The translations under genes were made by a program, and so were the position numbers. A stretch of DNA of 64,000 nt from Gimesia alba (GTDB taxonomy: Bacteria > Planctomycetota > Planctomycetia > Planctomycetales > Planctomycetaceae), in assembly GCF_007744675.1 (NCBI RefSeq), contig NZ_CP036269.1, positions 4,443,546-4,507,545 on the forward strand, given 5' to 3'. Numbering within the stretch: position 1 is the stretch's first letter; each line of letters opens with the position of its first letter. Shown piece by piece: positions 54,428 to 63,256 of this stretch. The notes beneath the pieces were generated by a model. That model saw only the letters and a program-made list of their open reading frames with translations, did not search any database and was not told where the DNA came from.

Positions 54428-54664
54428 TCACAGATCATTGATGTCATATCCCGGTTGTTTATAGAGCTGTTTCGGTTTATCGAGAATGTCGGGCTGGTAG
54501 ACTTTCTCGCGCCACTCAGAAGCAGCCACTTCTTCGAAGGCAACCGATATCGACTCCTCACCATAGTGGAAGACCCGCATCACATCCTCGGTGATAGATT
54601 CAGCCAGCTGTTGCTTTTGCTCTTCTGATTTACCGGGCCAGAGTTTGACGATGATATGGGGCAT
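54428..54664 (-). CDS. Tautomerase-family protein
   Basis: The 78-residue protein begins [20 protein letters not shown], with the proline after the initiator Met that is the catalytic base in 4-oxalocrotonate-tautomerase-like enzymes. The family [19 protein letters not shown] segment follows. It is most like the PptA/YdcE-type small tautomerases. It lies 66 bases after the SDR gene on the same strand and is third in a cupin-SDR-tautomerase unit. The natural substrate is not predictable. Confidence 0.88.
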   Translation of the reverse strand: MPHIIVKLWPGKSEEQKQQLAESITEDVMRVFHYGEESISVAFEEVAASEWREKVYQPDILDKPKQLYKQPGYDINDL

Positions 54665-54730
54665 GCTGCATCCTTTATATTAGTCACCTGTTGTGAGTGT
54701 CCTGCTTACATGTAGACGGTGAAGTGCCGG

Positions 54731-55480
54731 TTAAATCGGCTGGGCTGTCGGTCGGAACAGAATCTCGTTCACGTCCACATTGGCCGGTTCGTTGATCGCG
54801 AAGGCAACCATGCGGGCGAAAGTCTCAGCGGGAACCGCAATCTGGTCGACAAACCCCTTCGTTTCGGCCTGGATCTTCTCATCACTGATGTGTTCCAGCA
54901 GTTCGGTCGCGACAGCGCCCGGAGAGATAACGGTAGTACGAATATTGTATGGTTTGACTTCCTGCCGCAGTCCCTCTGAGAGTGCTCTCACTGCGAACTT
55001 CGTGGCACAGTAAACCGTGGCATCCGGTCCGAGTTTGTGACCGTACACGGAAGAGACATTGATGAAGTGACCGCTCTTCTGTTCTTTCATATGTGGCAGC
55101 GCGGCAGCAATCCCATTGAGTACACCTTTGAAGTTCACATCAATCATCTGGTCCCACTCATCGGTTTTGAGACTTTCAAGTGGCGCAAGCGGCATCAGGC
55201 CGGCATTGTTCAATATCACATCGATCCGACCGAATTCACTAACAGCCTGATCAACGAGTTGCTTCATCTGCTGACGATCTGTCACATCTGTGGGAACCGC
55301 CAGAGTTTTGCCGCCTTTCTCTTTCAGTTCTTTCGCCAGCGTTTCAATGCGATCAGTGCGGCGGGCAGCCAGCACAACGGTCGCGCCTTCGGAAGACAAT
55401 AGACGCGCAGTCGCTTCACCCAGGCCACTACTGGCACCTGTGATCACGACGACTTTCCCTGCAATATTTTGATTATTCAT
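54731..55480 (-). CDS. Short-chain dehydrogenase/reductase
   Basis: The 249-residue classical SDR has [20 protein letters not shown] (TGxxxGxG nucleotide motif, residues 12-18), AARRTDR after strand 2, [12 protein letters not shown] and the catalytic YCATK with serine upstream ([20 protein letters not shown]). The basic residues after strand 2 suggest NADP(H). It sits in the middle of the cupin-SDR-tautomerase unit, 57 bases after the cupin gene. Substrate unknown; a small carbonyl compound is likely from the context of a divergent AraC regulator. Confidence 0.92.
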   Translation of the reverse strand: MNNQNIAGKVVVITGASSGLGEATARLLSSEGATVVLAARRTDRIETLAKELKEKGGKTLAVPTDVTDRQQMKQLVDQAVSEFGRIDVILNNAGLMPLAPLESLKTDEWDQMIDVNFKGVLNGIAAALPHMKEQKSGHFINVSSVYGHKLGPDATVYCATKFAVRALSEGLRQEVKPYNIRTTVISPGAVATELLEHISDEKIQAETKGFVDQIAVPAETFARMVAFAINEPANVDVNEILFRPTAQPI

Positions 55481-55537
55481 AATCAGTTTCCTTTTTTGAA
55501 ATGTGAGATACGTTTGAATTAGTTGACGCGTTCTGAT

Positions 55538-55933
55538 TTACGATTCGTATTGCTCGTCTGTGACATGTTCCATCCACTCGACGACTTCTCCCTCTTTGGC
55601 TTCCTGAATCGCGATGTGACTCATCGCGTTACTCGGCGAAGCTCCGTGCCAGTGCTTCACTCCTGGTGGGAACCACACAACATCACCGGGCCGAATCTCA
55701 TTGATCTCTCCTCCCCAGACCTGCACCCGGCCCACTCCCGAGGTTACGATCAAGGTTTGCCCGAGCGGGTGCGTATGCCAGGCAGTGCGGGCTCCCGGTT
55801 CGAACGTCACACTTGCTCCCGCCGCCCGTGCCGGTTCGGGGGAATGAAACAGCGGATCGATGCGTGTTTTTCCTGTGAACCAGTCCGCTGGTCCTGTTTT
55901 CGATGCTTGTGATCCGTTTCTGGTGATTTCCAT
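55538..55933 (-). CDS. Cupin-domain protein
   Basis: The 131-residue protein has the two cupin motifs: [20 protein letters not shown] with two metal-ligand histidines, and [20 protein letters not shown] with the third. The frame is open to 56065, but ATG 55933 (MEITRNGSQ), with AGGGAG upstream, is the better start. It heads the minus-strand unit and is divergent from an AraC-type regulator, with about 400 bases between. Such cupins are often co-regulated with quinone or aldehyde-detoxifying reductases. Enzyme or binding role cannot be told. Confidence 0.9.
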   Translation of the reverse strand: MEITRNGSQASKTGPADWFTGKTRIDPLFHSPEPARAAGASVTFEPGARTAWHTHPLGQTLIVTSGVGRVQVWGGEINEIRPGDVVWFPPGVKHWHGASPSNAMSHIAIQEAKEGEVVEWMEHVTDEQYES

Positions 55934-56333
55934 AGTTTCTCCCTGCTTCGTTTTCAATTTGTGCGAGACATCGTTGATTTTATCCTCATGCGACAGAAGA
56001 TTGTCAGTTGCTACACTCCCATGATAGAATTCGAACCGGCCCCGCGGTAGAACGATCCTCCCCACCTATTGCCTGATACTCCACAACCCAAAACATTAAT
56101 GAGTATCACGCCCCACCACCACACGAAAGCATTTCTCCTATACCACCACAACCACTAGAGATACCACTACCACAAGCATTGGCCCGTAACTTCATCCCCC
56201 TGCCCCGATCACATATTCCTGCAAGGCGATTGCCTGATTCTCTTCGAATTGACTTTTACCCAGTAGTCGCCACAGCCAGCCTCCGCTATAATCGTGAGAC
56301 AGGTTTCTTTCACGGGAATGAAAATAGAGCAGC

Positions 56334-57257
56334 ATGCAGAAACCACCGGGGATCATGATGAGCAATGAAGTATTGAAAGCACTGGCGCAGGCCGTTGAGC
56401 GACATTCAGCCACGAACAAGGTGAGCAGTACTCCCATTCCCGAATTGAAACTCTCCTGCTTCTCGGCTCCCACAGAACTGACATCCCTGGTCTACGAACC
56501 CTGCCTGTGCATCATCGCACAAGGCGCCAAGGAAGTACTGCTGGCCGGAGAGTCTTATCAGATGGATCCCGCGCAGTTTCTCCTTGTGTCGGTGGACTTG
56601 CCGGTCGATGCCCGCGTGGTCCAGGCTACACCTGATACGCCTTATTTAGGACTGCAAATCTCACTCGACCCGAGAGTCGTCGGCGAGCTCCTGGCGGATG
56701 GATCAGAAGTGACGACTCCCGGACCATCGGAACGCGGCCTGGCTGTGACAACAGTCGAATCACATCTTCTTACTTCGTTGACGCGTCTGGTCGACCTGCT
56801 CGACACCCCTCGAGACATTCGTCCCTTAGCCCCGTTAATACTCCGTGAGATCACCTATCGTGTATTAACCGGCCCGCAAGGTTTGCGTCTGCGTCAGATT
56901 GCACTGGCAGGAGCTCCGGCTTACCGGATCGCCCGAGCCATTCGTTGGCTGAAAGACCACTTCGCGGATCCGTTGCGAATTGAATCACTGGCTGACCACG
57001 TGGGAATGAGCAATTCCGCGTTTCACCAGCACTTTAAAAATGTGACAGCAATGACGCCGCTGCAATACCAGAAACGGATGCGTTTACAGGAAGCGCGGAA
57101 CTTAATGCTCAGTGAAAAGCTGGAAGCGGCTGAAGCTGCGTTCCGCGTCGGTTATGAAAGTCCGTCCCAGTTCAGCCGGGAGTACCGACGGATGTTTGGT
57201 GCGCCTCCGCGGCAGGATGTGGCAACCCTGTCGACTGACTACTCTGCGGAATTTTGA
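56334..57257 (+). CDS. AraC-family transcriptional regulator
   Basis: The 307-residue regulator has an AraC_N-type sensor domain (about 25-180, with YEPCLCIIAQGAKEVLLAGE, then ESYQMDPAQFLLVSVDLPVD). A C-terminal double helix-turn-helix follows (ALAGAPAYRIARAIRWLKDH, ESLADHVGMSNSAFHQHFKN, AFRVGYESPSQFSREYRRMF). It is closest in layout to YqhC-like regulators, which sense reactive aldehydes and control reductase genes. The divergent cupin-SDR-tautomerase unit is the probable target. Start at ATG 56334 or the ATGATG at 56355-56360; the latter has GGGG upstream. Confidence 0.93.
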   Translation: MQKPPGIMMSNEVLKALAQAVERHSATNKVSSTPIPELKLSCFSAPTELTSLVYEPCLCIIAQGAKEVLLAGESYQMDPAQFLLVSVDLPVDARVVQATPDTPYLGLQISLDPRVVGELLADGSEVTTPGPSERGLAVTTVESHLLTSLTRLVDLLDTPRDIRPLAPLILREITYRVLTGPQGLRLRQIALAGAPAYRIARAIRWLKDHFADPLRIESLADHVGMSNSAFHQHFKNVTAMTPLQYQKRMRLQEARNLMLSEKLEAAEAAFRVGYESPSQFSREYRRMFGAPPRQDVATLSTDYSAEF

Positions 57258-57340
57258 TAGAAGTCCAAAATAAAATAGAGTATCATGTCCCGATTGTCGG
57301 CTTATAGACTGATTCAAAGACAACTCGTTCTGAGGTTTTG

Positions 57341-57625
57341 ATGAAATTTTTTCAGTCACTTGAACTTGATCAGATACTCAATTTAGCCGAAGCGATTCTC
57401 TGGATTTCCATTTCGTGTGTTTTTCTCTTTCGACTTCGTCACACTAAGAAAAACAGAGATTTATCGATCACTTGTATCATCGCATTTGCTCTCTTCGGAG
57501 TCTCCGATTTCATCGAGGTCTATACCCGAGCATGGTATAAACCGATTTCACTCTTCATTCTGAAAGCCTGCTGCGTTTTGGCGTTTGTCACAGTATTCAT
57601 CATCTACAGCAGACGTCGACAGTAG
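57341..57625 (+). CDS. Small membrane protein of unknown function
   Basis: The 94-residue protein has three hydrophobic segments (ILNLAEAILWISISCVFLF, ITCIIAFALFGVSDFI and LFILKACCVLAFVTVFIIYS) with basic loops and a basic end (SRRRQ). TGAGG five bases before ATG 57341 supports the start. I do not recognise the family. It follows the AraC gene on the same strand and lies just before the truncated repeat copy 3. Confidence 0.7.
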   Translation: MKFFQSLELDQILNLAEAILWISISCVFLFRLRHTKKNRDLSITCIIAFALFGVSDFIEVYTRAWYKPISLFILKACCVLAFVTVFIIYSRRRQ

Positions 57626-58051
57626 AAAGCAGTCAGCCGCTGATCCTGGTATTGCCAACTTTCCAGCCGGAATGATTGATTAGCCAAAGGGCATTCGCCC
57701 CGGTTCCTCCACATTAGCAGGACAATTCGAGTTAAGAAACGCTACCTGGCGGCGTACCAGGTAAGTTCGACGTGTTCCTCTTGACAATTTTCCTGCCCCG
57801 GAGGTAGAGTGCCGCGACTCAGGCAGTAGACAATTGTTACGACCTGAATTTTCAAGGCAACAATCGATATTTGATGACCATGCAAGTCCTGTGAGAATAA
57901 GAGGATGCATTTTTTCTACAGGCTAGACACAAGGCAATATCTCAGGCAGAGATATGTGTTGTCCTAGTGGTAATCCACTAAGTCGAGATGATGACGAACA
58001 GTCGATCACAACTCGAACCTTCAGCTTCACCGTTGTGAAAGGAATCGAACG
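57626..58051. other. Intergenic region with truncated repeat copy
   Basis: Repeat copy 3 (57654-57746) plus a 7-bp perfect hairpin TACCTGG/CCAGGTA at 57743-57763 overlapping its right end. No gene seen in the rest. Confidence 0.6.
57654..57746. repeat. Dispersed element, copy 3 (right half only)
   Basis: Matches the right half of copy 2. CCAGCCGGAATGA and TTAGCCAAAGGGCATTCGCC are aligned without gaps, and it ends in AAACGCTACC. The left end and inverted-repeat partner are absent, so this copy is truncated or decayed. Confidence 0.7.
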
Positions 58052-59590
58052 ATGAAACAGTATTTACCCATCGCGCTGTTAACGCTGACGCTGGCCGGTG
58101 CATTATCCTTAGCCGCAGATCCCCCAAAACAGAGCCCTACTAACGCCGTTCGCCAAAACAGAACACAGGACAGAACACAGCAATCGACCAGCCCCGCGCA
58201 ACCGCCGATTCAACCGGCGGCTTATATTTCACAACCACAGCCACAGGATCTACAAAAGTCCGTGAATGAACTTCGCAAAGAAGTTGAGTCCTTACAGCGG
58301 GACATCAAGGGGTGGCGGTGCTTTCTTGAGTTCAAGGAAGGCTCCTCTGACGAATGGCAACCATTGAATGCCTCCCCCGCCGAACAGAAGATATGGAAGG
58401 CGCTCAAAAAGGGAATTGCGCTGAAGATTGAGAAGTTGCCGTTGTCCGACGTGATGCGTACGCTCTCGAAGCAGATCGGTATTAACATTGTCCTCGATTC
58501 ACGTGGTCTGGAAGAGGTCGGCTTGAACAGCCAGACTCCCATCACCGACTTCGAAGTCGAAGGAATCAGGCTAAAGAGTGTTCTTGTCTTAATGCTGGAA
58601 CCATTGGATCTCGGGTTTACCGTCCGAGAGGAAGCGATCGTCATCACCAGCAGGACACGGGCTCAGGGAAAGCGGGTCGTCGTCAGCTATCCAGTCGCCG
58701 ATTTAGCGATTCCCATTCCCCTGGCCGGTCCGGTTCCCAATGACGAAAAGATACCATCTGCAATTTCACCCGCCATCGACTTCGACTCGTTGATCGATAT
58801 CATTCAAGCATCGGTTCAGCCTCTGAGCTGGGAGACGGTCGGAGGCTCAGGCTCGATTCGCGCTCATGAATCCACGTTGAGTCTTGTCATCCGTCAGTCA
58901 TCACAGGCACACCGGGAAATTGAGGATTTGCTCAATCAACTCCGCCGGCTGCAGGACACTCAGGTTTCGGTGGAATCTCGATTTCTCTTCAACTTGCCGG
59001 AGGATATCTGGAAACAGCTTGGCATCGATTTCGACTCCAGAAAGAACGTTGTGAAAAAGAACACCAAAGATCAGCAGCGAGACAATGGTCCCCTGGGGGG
59101 AATAATTCTCACAGACCAGCAGGTCGCACTGTTACTGGAAGCGGCACAAAACAATGAACGTTCGAATCTAATCCAGGCTCCCAAAGTCACGAAGAAAGTC
59201 ACGTTGTGGAACGGCCAGACAGCTGGCGTGACAGACTATCGGGTGGTAGGAAAGCAGAATCCGCTAAAGCATTCAATCTATGTCCAACCGGTCATTTCCG
59301 CAGATCGCCGTGAAGTCCGCCTCAACCTACGGGTTAGCGACCTGAATTCGCCTGAGATGGAAACACGGACCTACGTTAACACGGTCCCTGATGGCAAGAC
59401 GATACTAATTGAGCTTGTCCAAAGGGAGACAAACAAAACAGGAATTCCGATCACTCAAAAGTCATCGAATGCAGCCTCGAGGATATTTAAAAATACCAAT
59501 GTTCCTCAAGCCCGCCAATTTCTATTACTCCGCCCGCGCATCATTGTCCAAGAGGAAGAAGAAGAACCGGTTTCCGGCTTTCCTAATTGA
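58052..59590 (+). CDS. Exported secretin-domain protein, orphan
   Basis: The 512-residue protein has a signal peptide (MKQYLPIALLTLTLAGALSL) and a coiled-coil segment (LQKSVNELRKEVESLQRDIK). An STN/secretin N-domain-like part follows (LPLSDVMRTLSKQIGINIVL, HREIEDLLNQLRRLQDTQVS), then a C-terminal part with RFLFNLPEDIWKQLGIDF and ERSNLIQAPKVTKKVTLWNG that resembles the secretin beta-region of type II/III secretion outer-membrane proteins. The typical full secretin barrel core is not evident, and no GspD-partner genes are near, so it may not form a channel. Planctomycetes carry many such proteins, some with an adjoining PilQ-like role. AAAGGA lies upstream of the ATG. Confidence 0.72.
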   Translation: MKQYLPIALLTLTLAGALSLAADPPKQSPTNAVRQNRTQDRTQQSTSPAQPPIQPAAYISQPQPQDLQKSVNELRKEVESLQRDIKGWRCFLEFKEGSSDEWQPLNASPAEQKIWKALKKGIALKIEKLPLSDVMRTLSKQIGINIVLDSRGLEEVGLNSQTPITDFEVEGIRLKSVLVLMLEPLDLGFTVREEAIVITSRTRAQGKRVVVSYPVADLAIPIPLAGPVPNDEKIPSAISPAIDFDSLIDIIQASVQPLSWETVGGSGSIRAHESTLSLVIRQSSQAHREIEDLLNQLRRLQDTQVSVESRFLFNLPEDIWKQLGIDFDSRKNVVKKNTKDQQRDNGPLGGIILTDQQVALLLEAAQNNERSNLIQAPKVTKKVTLWNGQTAGVTDYRVVGKQNPLKHSIYVQPVISADRREVRLNLRVSDLNSPEMETRTYVNTVPDGKTILIELVQRETNKTGIPITQKSSNAASRIFKNTNVPQARQFLLLRPRIIVQEEEEEPVSGFPN

Positions 59591-59684
59591 CCCCAAAAGA
59601 TATACCGCGAGGTATCATCCTGGAGGAACAACAGAAATTGCCAGGGATCGGATAGAACGAGTCCGAAACTGTTTTTCCCCGCCC

Positions 59685-60173
59685 TTAAATCACAATCGGG
59701 ATTAATGCCGCGCCCACGAGTACCTGTCCGCTGGCGAAGAGTGTGATGACCGTCGCCACGATTGTGGTCGTTTTGAATTCGCGGCTGCGGATTTCCTGAC
59801 TTAGCAGAACCGTCGCATACAAAAACACGATCAACGAAGCAGGCAAGTATAACAGGAAAAAGACAAGTCCCAGCAGCGTAAACCCCGTACAATCTGCAAC
59901 GATCCACAGGAACAGCCAGCCTCCCCCATACCCGTTTAACAGAATCACCGCCGGTTCGAGACGGCGATAGCGGAAGCCTTGCCAGAGCAGTAAAACAGGC
60001 CCCAGGGCAACAGGAGTAAACACGGTGTTGAACATATTTCTGCCCATATTGTAAATCGATTCAGAACCTCTTCCCACCAGCCAGTAGGATAAGGCATACA
60101 GAAAACACAACATCACCGCCGCGGCGAGAAGCCGGAGGAGACCTGATGAAACATGATGTGATTCTGCTTTCAT
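59685..60173 (-). CDS. Multi-pass membrane protein of unknown function
   Basis: The 162-residue protein has about four to five hydrophobic helices (LLRLLAAAVMLCFLYALSY, TVFTPVALGPVLLLWQGF, GGGWLFLWIVADCTGFTLLG, FFLLYLPASLIVFLYATVLL, and TTIVATVITLFASGQVLVGA). There are few charged residues and no motif I recognise. AGGAACAGGGA precedes the ATG. It is convergent with the secretin-domain gene. Confidence 0.7.
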   Translation of the reverse strand: MKAESHHVSSGLLRLLAAAVMLCFLYALSYWLVGRGSESIYNMGRNMFNTVFTPVALGPVLLLWQGFRYRRLEPAVILLNGYGGGWLFLWIVADCTGFTLLGLVFFLLYLPASLIVFLYATVLLSQEIRSREFKTTTIVATVITLFASGQVLVGAALIPIVI

Positions 60174-60413
60174 TTCCCTGTTCCTGACTGCCTCAATTTG
60201 TACGCTCTTCTTGATGTTACCTTATTCAATCAATCATAGACAGATTTTTTCGTCTGTTTTCGTGCTTTTCGTGGTAGCCAACATGGCAACAGGAAAACCT
60301 GCCCCGTTCATGCTGCCTATGCTTCAGCGCCCTGAAACGTTATCTTAGCGAGACGCGGTGCCGGGCGTGTAATCGGCGAGGAAAGAGAGATCATTGAAAC
60401 TGCTGGAGATAAA

Positions 60414-60752
60414 ATGAGCGATTTACCAAACTGCCCGGAATGCAATTTTGAATACACGTACGAAGACCGGGGCATGCTGGTCTGTCCCGAATGCGGACAC
60501 GAATGGAGCCAGGCAGCCGCAGAGAACGCCCCCACCGGTCCCGTCGTCAAAGACGCCAACGGCAACGTACTGCAAAACGGCGACACGATCACCGTCATCA
60601 AAGACCTGAAAGTGAAAGGCTCGTCCACCGTCGTCAAGGTCGGCACGAAAGTCAAAAACATCCGCCTGGTCGAAGGCGACCACGACATCGACTGCAAAAT
60701 CCCCGGCATCGGCGCCATGGGTCTCAAATCAGAATTCGTGAAGAAAGCTTAG
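60414..60752 (+). CDS. yjdM: YjdM/PhnA-family zinc-ribbon protein
   Basis: The 112-residue protein has an N-terminal zinc ribbon ([20 protein letters not shown], two CPEC pairs). A C-terminal SH3-like beta-domain of the family follows ([20 protein letters not shown], then [20 protein letters not shown]). The name alkylphosphonate utilisation protein is historical; no phosphonate enzyme is nearby and the function is unknown. Length matches E. coli YjdM. Confidence 0.94.
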   Translation: MSDLPNCPECNFEYTYEDRGMLVCPECGHEWSQAAAENAPTGPVVKDANGNVLQNGDTITVIKDLKVKGSSTVVKVGTKVKNIRLVEGDHDIDCKIPGIGAMGLKSEFVKKA

Positions 60753-60793
60753 ATTGTCGCTATCTCTTTTAAGACACAACGACTGAAACGATC

Positions 60794-61048
60794 TTAGAAG
60801 TTCAGAACATATACAAGCACGATTCCAGTTAAGATTAATAGGAATCCGAAATGAGTTTTGTACTTACTTAAAAAAACATTTCTTAGCAGCAGAACAAAGC
60901 AGAGAAAGATAATCGCCAGTAAAACAACTCGAACAAAACCAGGCGTGAGAGGATGTTCTGAAGTAGTCCCCATATACCACAGGATTGATATACCAGTCAG
61001 TATGGTCAAAATAACGATATTTTCGTTTATTTTTGGATTCTTATTCAT
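60794..61048 (-). CDS. Small three-helix membrane protein
   Basis: The 84-residue protein consists of three hydrophobic segments (IVILTILTGISILWYMG, VVLLAIIFLCFVLLLRNVFL and FGFLLILTGIVLVYVLNF) with few charges. It has no recognised family or clear ribosome binding site. It lies between the YjdM gene and another small membrane protein gene on the same strand. Confidence 0.6.
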   Translation of the reverse strand: MNKNPKINENIVILTILTGISILWYMGTTSEHPLTPGFVRVVLLAIIFLCFVLLLRNVFLSKYKTHFGFLLILTGIVLVYVLNF

Positions 61049-61149
61049 AGATACATCATCACGAAAACAATGAAAGAGAAATGCTGGAACACCTTAAGTC
61101 CGTGCATCATTAAAATGGGACAGCCCCGAATTCCGATTTGAATCAGGAA

Positions 61150-61464
61150 TTAAAAACTCTCCCCCCGGACAGTAAACCACAATAAGTGAAACAAAATTAC
61201 GATCCCCAGCAATGAACCTATGGTGGCATCAAAAACAACGAGACCTTCCTCATTTTTAATACCAAGATAAATTGCTGGAATCCCAGCTGCCAATCCTTTC
61301 AGAAGCAGCACTGCATCAGCAAACACCCATAGTGAAATCACAAACAAGGGGGTTTGATCTGTGATGAACAACGAAAAAAACGTCAGTAACGTTGCTAAAG
61401 TCACATATCTCAAGCACGAATCAGCTTTTGATTTGATATCGATCGATGGGGTATTCTTGCTCAT
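61150..61464 (-). CDS. Small membrane protein
   Basis: The 104-residue protein has three hydrophobic segments (LRYVTLATLLTFFSLFI, LFVISLWVFADAVLLLKGLA and FDATIGSLLGIVILFHLLWF). The frame opens at 61530 but ATG 61464 (MSKNTPSIDIKSK) is preferred, since the upstream stretch is basic and unlike a start region. A TATAAT sits six bases before this ATG, which would give a very short or absent leader. The family is unrecognised. Confidence 0.6.
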   Translation of the reverse strand: MSKNTPSIDIKSKADSCLRYVTLATLLTFFSLFITDQTPLFVISLWVFADAVLLLKGLAAGIPAIYLGIKNEEGLVVFDATIGSLLGIVILFHLLWFTVRGESF

Positions 61465-61784
61465 GGGCCCATTATACTGTGAAAGTTGAAGACAACGTCT
61501 TTTTTTATCTGGTGAACCTGCAGGAAACATCTGGAAAAGCGCAGTATCGAAGATTACCAGAAAACAAGGTCACCTGAAAGCACTTCAAATCGATGAACGG
61601 ATTTGTGATTGAAGGAGAAACGGTGTCAATAAACAGATTTCCTATGATCTTTTTCCGCTTCGTTCGCGCGGTTGGCGTTGCAATCGGGATGGAAATTCAT
61701 TGATAATTCATATTCGCTATAAACAATCATTAGCCCCGTTGTGTCAGCACCGCAGACACAGCAACTTTGATAAGGACTCCGCGC
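61465..61784. other. Intergenic region upstream of the sulfatase
   Basis: About 320 bases without gene, repeat or strong hairpin; the reverse frame overlapping the sulfatase start is a shadow. Confidence 0.5.
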
Positions 61785-63200
61785 ATGCAGGTTCGTTTTT
61801 TTGTTTTCATTCTGATCGGCTGTCTGTTTTCTCCCGGCTGGGTCCAGGCGGAAAAAACAGGCCCCAATATTCTCTTCATTCTCACCGATCAATGGCGGGC
61901 TCCCTCGCTCGGTTATGCGGGCAATGAGCAGGTCCAGACGCCCCACATCGATGAACTCGCCAGACAGAGTGTTAACTTTCAAAATGCCGTTTCCGGGTGT
62001 CCCGTCTGCTGTCCCTTTCGGGCGTCCTTGCTGACCGGTCAGCGGCCGTTGACCCACGGGGTCTTTCTGAACGATGTGCAGCTGCCGGAGAAATCGGTCA
62101 CGATTGCTGAGGTGATGGCCGGTTCGGGATATGCGACCGGGTTCATTGGGAAATGGCACCTGGATGGCCGGGGCCGCTCGGCTTTCACACCGCCGGAGCG
62201 TCGACAGGGATTTCAATTCTGGCGGGCGCTGGAATGCACGCATAATTACAACAAATCGTTCTACTACGGCGACTCGCCCGAACGACAGACCTGGGAAGGT
62301 TACGACGCGTTCGCCCAGACGCGGGTAGCCCGGCAGTACATCCGTGACCAGTCAAAAGCGGGCCAGCCGTTTGTGTTGTTCATGTCGTACGGCTCGCCGC
62401 ACAACCCATATCATACGGCTCCCCCGGAGTACCAGCGTCTGTATCAGCCGGAGAAAATTAAGTTGCGCCCCAATGTGCCGAAAGACCAGCAGGCAGCCGC
62501 GAAAAAAGAACTCGCCGGTTACTATGCCCACTGTACCGCGCTGGACGACTGTGTCGGCGACTTGATGGCGACACTCAAAGAAGCAGGCATCGACCAAAAC
62601 ACCATCGTGGTCTTCACCTCCGATCACGGCGACATGCTGCATTCCCACGGAGAGATCCGCAAACAGAAACCGTGGGACGAATCACTGCGGGTACCGATGC
62701 TGTTCCGCTTAAACGGAGCAGAGCATGGGAAAGGCCGCACCGTCGATTCGCCCATCAATTCGGAAGACCTGATGCCGACGCTGTTAGGCTTATGCGAACT
62801 CACAATTCCCCAAACGGTGGAAGGGCTTGATTACAGCGGCTATCTGCGCGGCGGCAAAAATCCGTCCGATGGGGCGACGGTCATCACCTGCCCTTCCCCC
62901 TTCGGTGAATGGCAACGGAGCCGGGGCGGAAAAGAGTATCGAGGCTTGAGAACCGCCCGTTACACTTATGTGCGCGATCTCAACGGCCCCTGGTTATTGT
63001 ACGACAACGAGACAGACCCGTATCAGCAGAACAACCTGTGCAACGATCCCGAGTCGGCCCCGTTGCAGACCCGACTCGATGCAGCACTAAATAAAAAACT
63101 GGCCGCCCAGGGAGACCAGTTTTTGCATGGCAGCAAGTACATTGACCAGTTTGGTTACAAGGTCAACCCGAAAACAGGGACGGTACCTTATACGAATTGA
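61785..63200 (+). CDS. Secreted type I sulfatase
   Basis: The 471-residue protein has a signal peptide (VRFFVFILIGCLFSPGWVQA). It is followed by PNILFILTDQWRAPSLGYAG, whose aspartate binds calcium. The sulfatase signature is PVCCPFRASLLTGQ, where C75 should become formylglycine (CxPxR motif). Also visible are GFIGKWHLDGRG (active-site Lys and His), VFTSDHGDMLHSHG (metal Asp and His) and a family C-terminus. The residue between P and R is F78 instead of the common S or A, and C76 gives a double cysteine, but the minimal CxPxR rule is met. Start at ATG 61785 is supported by AAGGA upstream; the frame opens at a TTG at 61767. No sulfatase-maturing enzyme gene is nearby. Confidence 0.92.
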   Translation: MQVRFFVFILIGCLFSPGWVQAEKTGPNILFILTDQWRAPSLGYAGNEQVQTPHIDELARQSVNFQNAVSGCPVCCPFRASLLTGQRPLTHGVFLNDVQLPEKSVTIAEVMAGSGYATGFIGKWHLDGRGRSAFTPPERRQGFQFWRALECTHNYNKSFYYGDSPERQTWEGYDAFAQTRVARQYIRDQSKAGQPFVLFMSYGSPHNPYHTAPPEYQRLYQPEKIKLRPNVPKDQQAAAKKELAGYYAHCTALDDCVGDLMATLKEAGIDQNTIVVFTSDHGDMLHSHGEIRKQKPWDESLRVPMLFRLNGAEHGKGRTVDSPINSEDLMPTLLGLCELTIPQTVEGLDYSGYLRGGKNPSDGATVITCPSPFGEWQRSRGGKEYRGLRTARYTYVRDLNGPWLLYDNETDPYQQNNLCNDPESAPLQTRLDAALNKKLAAQGDQFLHGSKYIDQFGYKVNPKTGTVPYTN

Positions 63201-63256
63201 AGCCTTAACTGCTCTGTAACCATTATTGCTGATCCAGTCGTTAAAAATATGAAGTA

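Noticed and set aside
61626..62243. 205-codon frame on the minus strand overlapping the sulfatase start
   Set aside because: The plus-strand sulfatase is certain over this stretch; the reverse frame has the composition of a shadow.
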